From CAZRIP01 sp964600165 (GTDB taxonomy: Bacteria > Elusimicrobiota > Elusimicrobia > UBA1565 > UBA9628), in contig CAZRIP010000128.1 in NCBI GenBank assembly GCA_964600165.1, forward strand, positions 1-9,423: a stretch of 9,423 nucleotides of DNA, given 5' to 3'. Position numbers and translations under genes: made by a program. Positions 1 through 6,226 of the stretch are shown one piece after another (position 1 is the stretch's first letter; each line of letters opens with the position of its first letter). The notes beneath the pieces are model-generated. The model was not told the origin of the DNA. It saw nothing but the letters and a program-made list of their open reading frames with translations, and ran no database searches.

Positions 1-2
1 TC

Positions 3-71
3 AAGCTGACGGACGTCTAGGAGCGCCTGATCTGCGGCGACGCGTCGCGCCCCGGCTGGCAGGACGTGCCG
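3..71 (+). other. Probable N-terminal coding sequence of tamA interrupted by an in-frame TAG
   Basis: In the tamA frame, the codons before the stop at 18-20 read KLTDV and those after it read ERLICGDASRPGWQDVP, running straight into the annotated start. All 15 sense codons at 21-65 and all five at 3-17 end in G or C. First and second positions of 21-65 are clearly less GC-rich (11/15 and 9/15 by my count). That three-base pattern is typical of coding DNA in this window and argues that the frame is coded on both sides of the TAG. An alternative is that an upstream gene simply ends with TAG at 20 and a 51-base leader follows. The interrupted-gene reading is an inference. Confidence 0.5.
61..64 (+). 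promoter_or_regulatory. Shine-Dalgarno-like AGGA before the tamA-like ATG
   Basis: AGGA lies 7 bases before the ATG at 72 and only 1 base before the in-frame GTG at 66. If translation starts here at all, this favours ATG 72. If the gene really continues upstream through the TAG at 18-20, this match is fortuitous or serves re-initiation. Confidence 0.35.
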
Positions 72-1622
72 ATGAGCCAAGCGCGCGGATTTCTCGAGGC
101 CGTGCTGCAAAAGAGCGGGCGCTATTTCCCGGCGTTCGGCGCCGAGGGCGACGCGCTGACCGTCAGGATCGGCACCGTCACCTACATCAGCGGGATCGCG
201 TCGACGGGGATCGACGGGCTCTTCGATCTCAGCAAGCGGCGCGGCATCGTGGGATTCCCCCTGACGCCGTCCGAGCTCGACAAGGTCAAAGCCGCCGCGG
301 TCTTCGAGCTGCAGACGCGCGGCTTCGCGTGTCCCGTCGTCGACGTGACCGCGGACGCCTCGACGGGACGGGTGTCCGTCGCCGCGCGCCCGGGGAAGGT
401 GCTCGACGTCGAGGAAATCGTGCCGTCGCCGGTGCCGGGCGTCGATCCGGCGGTCTTCCGGCGGTATCAAGCCTTCGAGACGGGCAAGCCCTTCGACATA
501 CGGCTCATGACGCTCACGGCCGACCGCGTGAAATCGGAGCCGCTCTTCTTGAGCGCGTACTACGACGTCGCGTGCAGCACGGCGGGCGCCGTCGTCACGC
601 AGCGCGTGATGCGAGCCCCGCCCCACTATCTCGCGATCGGCGGCGGCGTCGACACCGAGGGCTACATTCGAGGACGGGCCCAGATGAAGGAGTCGCTCCT
701 CGGGCATCGCGCGAGCAGCGTGGAGGCGACGGTCTTCGCGTCGGCGCGCGAGGTCTCCCTGGATTCCGACGCGAAGCTCTACCCGAGCTCCTCGTCGCGC
801 GGCTATCTCTACCCGCACGCCTACATCTCGCGCCTCAACGAGAGCCAGTTCCAGGCGGAGGAGGCGCTATTCTTCGCCGGTCCCGCGTACGGCTGGGACG
901 ATCAGTCCCTGCACGTGGAGACCCAGGCGGGTCCCGCGGTCGAGTACTTCAACACGATCGCCGGGATCGGCCCGACGCAAGACGCGTTCTTCGGCTTCGA
1001 CACGAAGACGGAAGTGACGAGCCATCTTTTCGAGTTCTACCGGCGCGATCCGCGCTCGGGCTGGTCCCTCGGCTTCGAGACTCAGTCGCGGGTCAAGGGC
1101 GCCTATTCCTCGGTCTCGGCGGACCGGATGCTGCTCAGCCACGAGAAGCTCTGGAACCCGGGCAACTACGATCCGCCGTTTCTCGTCGTCGGGCTGCGCG
1201 GCTTCGCCGGGACGATCTGGGCCGGCGATCGTCCGTCCGCGTTCACGGACGTCCCGCCCGACCTGCGGTTCTTCCTCGGCGGCGACGCCGATCTCCGCGG
1301 GGCGGCGCGCAAGGGTCTGCCAGGCGACGACTTGGGATTCTTGACCGCCGTCTACGAGGGCCTTGAGCTGCGCCTCGTCGACGTTCTGCCGCAAGGGCTC
1401 CAGCCGCTCGCGTTCGTCGACGGCGCCATGGGCAGTCAGCGCGATTTTCACGTCGAACGCGACGTCTACTGGTCGCCGGGCGTGGGCCTGCGCTGGGCTT
1501 CGCCGGTGGGCTCGATCCGCGCGACGGTCGCCCGAGGACTGGTATGGTCGCGCGGAGGGCCGGTCGCGGACTCCGGACTGCCGCACTGGCATTTCTTCTT
1601 CAGCTTCGGCCAGGAGTTCTGA
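72..1622 (+). CDS. tamA: TamA-like Omp85/BamA-superfamily outer-membrane protein, possibly 5'-truncated
   Basis: This encodes a predicted outer-membrane beta-barrel with periplasmic POTRA repeats, the outer-membrane half of a translocation and assembly module. From ATG 72 it has 516 residues. Residues 1-48, 48-118 and 119-183 look like one partial and two fuller POTRA-type units (a Leu-rich helix followed by short strands). The barrel starts near residue 185. Residues 400-410 (FFLGGDADLRG) match the conserved Omp85 loop-6 lid-lock signature, in which an RG dipeptide inserts into the barrel. The protein ends in Phe (FGQEF), the usual signal on outer-membrane barrels. The barrel identity is clear. 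TamA rather than BamA or a ShlB-type transporter is inferred from the overlapping tamB-like gene and the length, close to E. coli TamA (about 580). No signal peptide follows ATG 72 or GTG 66. An exported protein needs one, so the true N-terminus probably lies upstream, beyond the in-frame TAG at 18-20. The stop TGA at 1620-1622 overlaps the next ATG by one base. Confidence 0.8.
   Translation: MSQARGFLEAVLQKSGRYFPAFGAEGDALTVRIGTVTYISGIASTGIDGLFDLSKRRGIVGFPLTPSELDKVKAAAVFELQTRGFACPVVDVTADASTGRVSVAARPGKVLDVEEIVPSPVPGVDPAVFRRYQAFETGKPFDIRLMTLTADRVKSEPLFLSAYYDVACSTAGAVVTQRVMRAPPHYLAIGGGVDTEGYIRGRAQMKESLLGHRASSVEATVFASAREVSLDSDAKLYPSSSSRGYLYPHAYISRLNESQFQAEEALFFAGPAYGWDDQSLHVETQAGPAVEYFNTIAGIGPTQDAFFGFDTKTEVTSHLFEFYRRDPRSGWSLGFETQSRVKGAYSSVSADRMLLSHEKLWNPGNYDPPFLVVGLRGFAGTIWAGDRPSAFTDVPPDLRFFLGGDADLRGAARKGLPGDDLGFLTAVYEGLELRLVDVLPQGLQPLAFVDGAMGSQRDFHVERDVYWSPGVGLRWASPVGSIRATVARGLVWSRGGPVADSGLPHWHFFFSFGQEF
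1612..1616 (+). promoter_or_regulatory. Ribosome binding site of tamB (AGGAG)
   Basis: AGGAG sits 5 bases before ATG 1622, inside the last codons of the tamA-like gene. It fixes the tamB start at 1622. The same frame is also open further upstream to an ATG at 1544, but that start would give an N-terminus made from antisense-like tamA sequence. Confidence 0.75.
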
Positions 1623-3958
1623 TGCGGCGAGCGCTCGCGTGGACCTTCGGCGCGCCGCTGGCGCTCACGGCCGCCTTGGCGGCGATCGTCCTCCTCGAGC
1701 CCGGCTGGCTCGTCAACACGAGGACCGTCTCGTGGGCCGTTAAGCGGTTCGGGGGAGACTACCGGCCGAGCTGGTCTTCGTTCTCGTTTAGCCTGCGCTC
1801 GCCGAGCCTGATCGACAAGGAGATATCCGTCCGAACGACGGACTTTTGCTTCGAAGAGAAGTCCGGCGCCGCTCGCGGCTGCTTCGAGAAGATCGATCTC
1901 GCGCTGGCGTTCCGGCTGTCGATCGAGGAGAAGGTCAGCCTCACCCGTCTTTCCCGGCTCGTCGTCCTGGAGCGCTCCCTCAGGATAGACGAGACGAAGT
2001 CCTCGCCTCGGGCTGCGCCCGGCGGTCGGTCCGCGCGCAAGGCGCCTGCGCCGCTCGAGCTCGCCTCGCTCGTGCCGAGAGCCGCGCGAGCGCTGAAGAT
2101 CGACGCGCTCGACGTCGAGCTGCCGGACGTGCTCGTGATCCAGAGCGCGACGAGCACGACGCGCGCGTCGGCCGCGCTTTACTACCGACCGGAAGAAGCG
2201 CTGCCTTTGTCGGCGAGGGTCGACGCGCTCCTTCCGGGCGCGCGCCGCGTGAAGGCGCGGCTCCAAGTCGGATCCGATTTCTTCGCGACCGGCCGGCTCA
2301 CCTCGCTGACGGCGCGCGGCACGCTGTCGGGTCCCGGCCCGCTGCGCGCCGCGCTCGAGGCCCGCGCCGCGCAGCGCGGCCCGGACGCCGTCGCCGTCGA
2401 CGCGACGGTGGACGCCTCGAGCGGCCCGCTGAGCGCTCGGATCGTCGCGAGCGGACTCCACCGCTCCGAGGAGGACGACGTCTCGGCCCGCGGCGTGGTG
2501 CGCCAATCGACCGGACCTTTGCGCTCGGTGCTCCTCACGCCCTGCCGCGCGCGCTTCAGGCGCAAGGACGGCCTGTTGTCCGAGGTCGCGCTCGATTGCG
2601 ACGCGCGGGCGACGCTCGCCGAGTTCGCCGTCGGCTTCTCGTCGTTCCCTCGCGCGCTGCAGGGAAGCGTTTCCGCTCGGGCCGAGATCCAACCGGGCGC
2701 CGCGCGCGAGTTCTCGGGAAGGCTCACCGTCGGACTGCGTCCGCCTCCGTCGCGCTATAAGCTGGCGGCGTCGATCTCGACCAAGTTCACGGGCCGCCTG
2801 GCGGATTTCCCGCGCGGGCTCGACGTCGGCCACAATTTGCTCGTCGCGCTCGACGGGCGCTTCGAGGACCTCGCGCGCTATCTCAAAGACACGCCCTACT
2901 CCATTCCGGCGCCGCTCAACGCGCTGAGCGGGCCCATCTCGATCTCGGCTCATTCGGACGGGAACCCGCTCGCCGGCGGCCAGAGTTTGGACTATCGGGC
3001 GACGCTCGAGCTCGTCGGAGCGCCCCAGAAGCTCGACGCGACGATCACGGGCGTCCTGGCGGCGCGCGACCTGTTCGGGCCCGCGCGCGCTTTCGAGGAC
3101 AAGACCGCGGTGACGCTCGACGACGTCGCGCTTTCGCTGCCTTACCTCAAGATCGGCCCGCCGCCGAGCCTCGCGGTGGACAAGCGGATACATATCGGCT
3201 CGCCGCCGCCGGAGAGCGTCGATCCGCCGGCGGCGTTGACGTCGCCGTCCACCGGCTCGGCGATCGCTTGGAGCGCGGAGGTCAAGACCGCGCGGCCCAT
3301 CCGCTTGCTGTCGAACCTCGCCGAGGAGCCGATCCCGATCGCGCTCTCGCTGTCGGTCGAGCCGGGAAAGCTCGCGGGGACTATCACCATACAAAAGTTC
3401 GCGGCGAAGCTGTTCAGGCAAAAGGCGGTCATCGACCACGTCACGCTGACCGCGACCGCCGGCGTTCCCGACCTCGCGCTCGACGGCCTGATCCTCTACC
3501 CGACATCCGACGCGACGATCCGCATCCTGCTGCTCGGCTCCACGGCCAAGCCGCAGGTCACGCTCGAAAGCGAGCCGCCGCTGACGCAGCAGGAGATCGT
3601 CGCGCTGCTGCTCTACGGCAAGTCGCCGGACGCGCTCGATTACGACCAGGCGGCGAGCGTGGGCAACGCGCAATCGGCGCTCGGAAGCGGCGCGTTCGGC
3701 CTGGCGTCGCTCTATCTCTTCGCGTCGACGCCGATCGACTACGTGGGCTACGACTCGACGACGCAGACCTACTCGATGAAGTTCCGGCTTCCCGGCGGCG
3801 CCTCGCTGTCGGTGGGCTCCAACACGCTCGAGGAGTCGCAGAGCGTCTCGGTGCGCAAGCGGCTGGCGTCGCATTGGGTCATCGAGACCCAGGCGCGCCG
3901 CAGTCCCGTCGAGGGGAACGTCGTCGAGACCATCCTCGAGTGGTTCGAGCGCTATTGA
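1622..3958 (+). CDS. tamB: TamB-like inner-membrane-anchored protein (DUF490/TamB C-terminal domain)
   Basis: TamB proteins are anchored in the inner membrane and span the periplasm as a long lipid-binding beta-groove. They work with TamA in outer-membrane protein assembly and phospholipid transport. This product has 778 residues from ATG 1622, much shorter than E. coli TamB (about 1,260). Residues about 5-25 (ALAWTFGAPLALTAALAAIV) form a single N-terminal membrane anchor. Residues 30 to about 470 are a repetitive, low-cysteine beta-rich region like the AsmA/TamB repeats. The C-terminal third resembles the TamB_C domain, including LTQQEIVALLLYGKS at 654-668 (compare the PPL..EI.SLLLFG pattern of the family), then an amphipathic beta segment up to the aromatic C-terminus (EWFERY). 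Start choice: the AGGAG ribosome site at 1612-1616, the TGATG overlap with tamA, and the membrane anchor directly after this ATG. The overlap implies co-translation with tamA. The stop TGA ends on the first base of the 33-bp inverted repeat. Confidence 0.85.
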   Translation: MRRALAWTFGAPLALTAALAAIVLLEPGWLVNTRTVSWAVKRFGGDYRPSWSSFSFSLRSPSLIDKEISVRTTDFCFEEKSGAARGCFEKIDLALAFRLSIEEKVSLTRLSRLVVLERSLRIDETKSSPRAAPGGRSARKAPAPLELASLVPRAARALKIDALDVELPDVLVIQSATSTTRASAALYYRPEEALPLSARVDALLPGARRVKARLQVGSDFFATGRLTSLTARGTLSGPGPLRAALEARAAQRGPDAVAVDATVDASSGPLSARIVASGLHRSEEDDVSARGVVRQSTGPLRSVLLTPCRARFRRKDGLLSEVALDCDARATLAEFAVGFSSFPRALQGSVSARAEIQPGAAREFSGRLTVGLRPPPSRYKLAASISTKFTGRLADFPRGLDVGHNLLVALDGRFEDLARYLKDTPYSIPAPLNALSGPISISAHSDGNPLAGGQSLDYRATLELVGAPQKLDATITGVLAARDLFGPARAFEDKTAVTLDDVALSLPYLKIGPPPSLAVDKRIHIGSPPPESVDPPAALTSPSTGSAIAWSAEVKTARPIRLLSNLAEEPIPIALSLSVEPGKLAGTITIQKFAAKLFRQKAVIDHVTLTATAGVPDLALDGLILYPTSDATIRILLLGSTAKPQVTLESEPPLTQQEIVALLLYGKSPDALDYDQAASVGNAQSALGSGAFGLASLYLFASTPIDYVGYDSTTQTYSMKFRLPGGASLSVGSNTLEESQSVSVRKRLASHWVIETQARRSPVEGNVVETILEWFERY

Positions 3959-4053
3959 AAGGCGCGCCAGTTGGTCCCTCCGCAAACCGTAGCTTTAAAG
4001 GAGAGTCGCCAACTTCATCACGGTTTGCGGAGGGACCAACTGGCGCGCCTTTT
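3958..4053. terminator. Perfect 33-bp inverted repeat, likely bidirectional terminator between convergent tamB and htrA
   Basis: The left arm 3958-3990 (AAAGGCGCGCC...AAACCGT) is the exact reverse complement of the right arm 4020-4052 (ACGGTTT...GGCGCGCCTTT). A 29-nt loop at 3991-4019 contains the palindrome CTTTAAAG (3993-4000). On the + strand the stem is followed by a short T run (4051-4053), and on the - strand by three Ts (3960-3958). It could therefore work as an intrinsic terminator in both directions, although the T runs are short. It fills the entire gap. The last A of the tamB TGA (3958) and the last base of the htrA TAA (4052) are part of the stem. A 33-bp flawless stem is far longer than a terminator needs, so it may be a dispersed palindromic element or a cruciform site that has taken on termination. 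Terminator activity is inferred from position and shape. Confidence 0.75.
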
Positions 4054-5470
4054 ACTGGCCTGGGCGCGACACGAGGACATATCTCGTGCCGCCGCCGACC
4101 CAGACGCGCAGCAGCACGCCGTCGCCTTTGGCCGCGCGCGCGGCCGAGACGGCCTGGCGCGCCGAGCGGATGGGCTTTTGGTCCATCTCGATGATGACGT
4201 CTCCTCGGCGCAGGCCGGCCTCGCCCGCCGGCGACGCCGGAGCGACGTCGGAGACGAGCGCTCCGCTGATGGAGCGCGGGATCCGCAATTGGGCGCGGAC
4301 GTCCTCCGTCAAATCCTCGACTTCGACGCCGGAGAGCAGGTCCGTGCCTTGCGCGGGGCGGCCTTCTTCGACCTGCTCCTCCTCTTCCGAGAGCTGCTTG
4401 AGCTCGACGGAGACCTCGCGCGTCGTGCCGCCGCGCGATAAGCCGAGCGCGACGCGCCGTCCCGGAGGCGTCTGGGCGATCTGCAGCCGGAGCGACCGGC
4501 TGTCGACGACGGACTTTCCTTCATAAGAGACGATCACGTCCCCGGGTTCGAGCCCGGCGCGGGCCGCGGGGCTGCCTTTGAGGACGTCGCCGATGAGCGC
4601 GCCGGCTCCCGGGGGCGCCGCGAAGCGCTTCGCCAGCTCGGGCGTCAGATCTTGGACGTAGACGCCGAGGTAGCCGCGGCGGACCTTGCCCTCGCGGATG
4701 AGGCTCGTCATGATCGAACGCGCGAGGTTCGCCGGAACGGCGAAACCGATCCCCTGATAGCCGCCGGTGCGGCTGAGTATCGCCGTGTTGATGCCGACCA
4801 GGCGCCCCCGCGCGTCGATGAGCGCGCCGCCCGAGTTTCCCGGGTTGATGGCCGCGTCGGTCTGCAGGAAGTCCTCATACTCCTCGATGCCGATGTCGCC
4901 GCGCCCGGTCGCGCTGATGATGCCCATCGTGACCGTCTGGCCGACGCCGAACGGATTGCCGATCGCGAGCACGACGTCGCCCGTCCGCGTCTTGGAGCTG
5001 TCGCCGAACGTCGCGAAAGGAAGCTCGCCGTCCTCGACTTTCAAGACGGCGATGTCGGTCTTCGGGTCGGAGCCGATGACCTTCGCGGGCTTGCGGACGT
5101 TGCCGGGCAAGCCGACCTCGACCTCCGTCGTTTCCTGGACGACGTGGCTGTTGGTCAGGATGTAGCCTTCTCTCGAGACGATCACGCCTGAGCCCAGGCC
5201 GGGACGCTCCGGGCTCGGCTCCGGGCCGAAAGGTCCGAAGAACTTCCGTAGCTCGTCGAGCGGCAGCTCCTCTTCGGGCGAGACCTTGCGAACGACGAAG
5301 ACGCTTACGACGGTCGAAGACGCCTTCTGCACGATCGGGGCGAAGCTCGCGACGGACGGGCCTTCCCTCGGCAAAGGCGAGTCGTCGATCGAGAACGTCG
5401 GCATGGGGCGCGTAGCGGCGAGCGCGGCGCCGCAGAAGAGCAGCAAGGAGAGATACATGGGACCGATCAT
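4052..5470 (-). CDS. htrA: HtrA/DegP-family periplasmic serine protease with two PDZ domains
   Basis: This is a trypsin-fold protease and chaperone that would degrade or refold damaged envelope proteins in the periplasm. The 472-residue product starts with a signal peptide (hydrophobic core YLSLLLFCGAALA, likely cut near residue 18-19). The protease domain covers about 40-260 and has the full triad: His109 in TNSHVV, Asp139 in KTDIAVL and Ser213 in the GNSGGAL motif. PDZ1 spans about 266-358 (RRGYLGV start) and PDZ2 about 378-470. They are joined by a very acidic linker (SEEEEQVEEG, 361-370). The length and two PDZ domains match the Do/DegP/DegQ type and not the single-PDZ DegS type. Start: ATG 5470 is the first Met before the signal peptide. 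A second Met at 5458 is also possible (468 aa). Neither has an ideally spaced ribosome site, since the nearest AAGGA lies 14 bases before 5470. The open frame runs further upstream to 6220, but that part is antisense to actA. The gene is convergent with tamB and divergent from actA. DegP versus DegQ cannot be settled from the sequence. Confidence 0.93.
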   Translation of the reverse strand: MIGPMYLSLLLFCGAALAATRPMPTFSIDDSPLPREGPSVASFAPIVQKASSTVVSVFVVRKVSPEEELPLDELRKFFGPFGPEPSPERPGLGSGVIVSREGYILTNSHVVQETTEVEVGLPGNVRKPAKVIGSDPKTDIAVLKVEDGELPFATFGDSSKTRTGDVVLAIGNPFGVGQTVTMGIISATGRGDIGIEEYEDFLQTDAAINPGNSGGALIDARGRLVGINTAILSRTGGYQGIGFAVPANLARSIMTSLIREGKVRRGYLGVYVQDLTPELAKRFAAPPGAGALIGDVLKGSPAARAGLEPGDVIVSYEGKSVVDSRSLRLQIAQTPPGRRVALGLSRGGTTREVSVELKQLSEEEEQVEEGRPAQGTDLLSGVEVEDLTEDVRAQLRIPRSISGALVSDVAPASPAGEAGLRRGDVIIEMDQKPIRSARQAVSAARAAKGDGVLLRVWVGGGTRYVLVSRPGQ

Positions 5471-5503
5471 ACCGCGGCGGTTTTTCCTTCGATCAACGAT
5501 CGC

Positions 5504-5519
5504 GTCACAGTAATCTGAC
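5504..5519. promoter_or_regulatory. Imperfect dyad GTCA-N8-TGAC, possible operator
   Basis: The 16 bases GTCACAGTAATCTGAC show perfect 4-bp ends and partial inner symmetry, flanked by CGCG on both sides (5501-5504 and 5521-5524). It lies midway between htrA and actA, where a shared regulator could bind. It does not match the Crp or FNR consensus. It is short enough to be chance. Confidence 0.2.
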
Positions 5520-5565
5520 TCGCGCGCAATGGGCCGCGCGCCGCCAAGAGACCTATCATCCGTCC

Positions 5566-5570
5566 GAGGA
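5566..5570 (+). promoter_or_regulatory. Ribosome binding site of actA (GAGGA)
   Basis: GAGGA lies 8 bases before GTG 5579, supporting the GTG start. The ATG at 5577-5579 overlaps this GTG but is in another frame. Confidence 0.6.
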
Positions 5571-5578
5571 CTTAGGAT

Positions 5579-6226
5579 GTGCAAATATTCCCGCCAAGCG
5601 CCAACACCTTGTCGCGCCTCAGCCTGTACGGTGGGATCCTCGCCGTCATCGGCGTCTTCGGCCTCGCTTGGGTCCTGCAGAGGTCGAGCTACGCGACGCA
5701 GGTCGGCGTCGCGCGCGAGCAGGCCGTTCCTTTCTCTCACGCGCACCACGCCGGCGGCTTGGGGATCGACTGCCGTTATTGCCACGTTTCGGTCGAGACG
5801 GCGGCGTTCGCGGGCATTCCCTCGGTCAACACCTGCATGACGTGCCACTCCCAGATCCACGCGGACGCGCCGATGCTCGCGCCGCTGCGCGAGAGTTGGA
5901 GCTCCGGCAAGCCTCTGACGTGGCTGCGCCTCAACGACTTGCCGGACTTCGTCTATTTCGACCACGCGATCCACGTCCACAAGGGCGTCGGCTGCGCGAC
6001 CTGCCACGGCCGCGTCGACGAGATGCCGCTGACCTGGCGGCAGCGGCCTTTTTACATGCACGAGTGCTTGGACTGCCATCGCCATCCGGAAGGCAATCTC
6101 CAGCCGCGCGAGACGGTCTTCGACCTCGGCTGGAAGCCGCCGGCCGACCGCCGGACGCTCGGCCGCGGGCTCGTCAAGGAGTACGACGTGCAGTCGCTCG
6201 TCGACTGCTACACCTGCCATCGATGA
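5579..6226 (+). CDS. actA: ActA, membrane-anchored pentaheme cytochrome c subunit of Alternative Complex III
   Basis: ActA carries electrons from the iron-sulfur subunit of ACIII through c-type hemes on the periplasmic side. The 215-residue product has one N-terminal membrane segment at about 12-35 (LSRLSLYGGILAVIGVFGLA) that is uncleaved-looking and would anchor it. Five CxxCH heme-binding motifs follow: C65-H69 (CRYCH), C86-H90 (CMTCH), C139-H143 (CATCH), C163-H167 (CLDCH) and C210-H214 (CYTCH). Five is the number known for Rhodothermus marinus ActA. Extra histidines in FSHAHH (52-57) and FDHAIHVH (127-134) are good candidates for distal heme ligands, as in cytochrome c7-like folds. The start is GTG 5579, chosen for the GAGGA at 5566-5570 and because the membrane segment follows at once. 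The stop overlaps the actB start (ATGA, 6223-6226). Taken alone it could be a generic c7-type cytochrome. The following actB and actC make ActA nearly certain. Confidence 0.93.
   Translation: MQIFPPSANTLSRLSLYGGILAVIGVFGLAWVLQRSSYATQVGVAREQAVPFSHAHHAGGLGIDCRYCHVSVETAAFAGIPSVNTCMTCHSQIHADAPMLAPLRESWSSGKPLTWLRLNDLPDFVYFDHAIHVHKGVGCATCHGRVDEMPLTWRQRPFYMHECLDCHRHPEGNLQPRETVFDLGWKPPADRRTLGRGLVKEYDVQSLVDCYTCHR

Larger units (their letters stand above)
5471..5578. promoter_or_regulatory. Divergent intergenic region with promoters for htrA (-) and the act operon (+)
   Basis: This 108-base gap is the only non-coding stretch between two oppositely directed genes, so it must hold the start signals of both unless actA is read from elsewhere. 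It is less GC-rich than the genes around it at 5481-5520. A TATCAT hexamer at 5554-5559 resembles a -10 box for actA, but no good -35 lies at the right distance, and it is only about 20 bases from the actA GTG. No convincing sigma-70 or sigma-E-like pair was found for htrA. An 11-bp dyad, ACCGCnGCGGT, at 5471-5481 abuts the htrA ATG. Promoter positions are not determined. Confidence 0.5.

Noticed and set aside
1544..1621. Earlier ATG for tamB at 1544
   Set aside because: There is no good ribosome site. It overlaps tamA by 79 bases and would put an Arg-rich leader before the membrane anchor. ATG 1622 has AGGAG at the right distance.
1466..3985. Long open frame on the - strand (839 codons) opposite tamB
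   Set aside because: It is made of Arg/Ala/Glu-rich sequence with no recognisable motif, a typical antisense shadow in high-GC DNA. The + strand frame has a membrane anchor, a ribosome site and a TamB C-terminal motif.
3958..4052. The palindrome as a CRISPR repeat, integron attC site or insertion-sequence terminal repeat
   Set aside because: There is only one pair of arms with no spacer series. The arms are perfect, unlike attC. No transposase or integrase gene lies between or beside them, and no target-site duplication is evident.
4652..5191. Open frame of 179 codons on the + strand inside htrA
   Set aside because: It is the antisense of the protease domain and has Asp/Arg/Ala-rich shadow composition without a ribosome site or motif.
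5471..6220. Upstream extension of the htrA frame to 6220
   Set aside because: The added part is antisense to the pentaheme actA gene and places 250 residues before a clear signal peptide. The start at 5470 is far better.
5668..6222. Upstream extension of the actB frame
   Set aside because: It is a frame-shifted shadow of actA. ActB homology and the ATGA overlap both point to the start at 6223.
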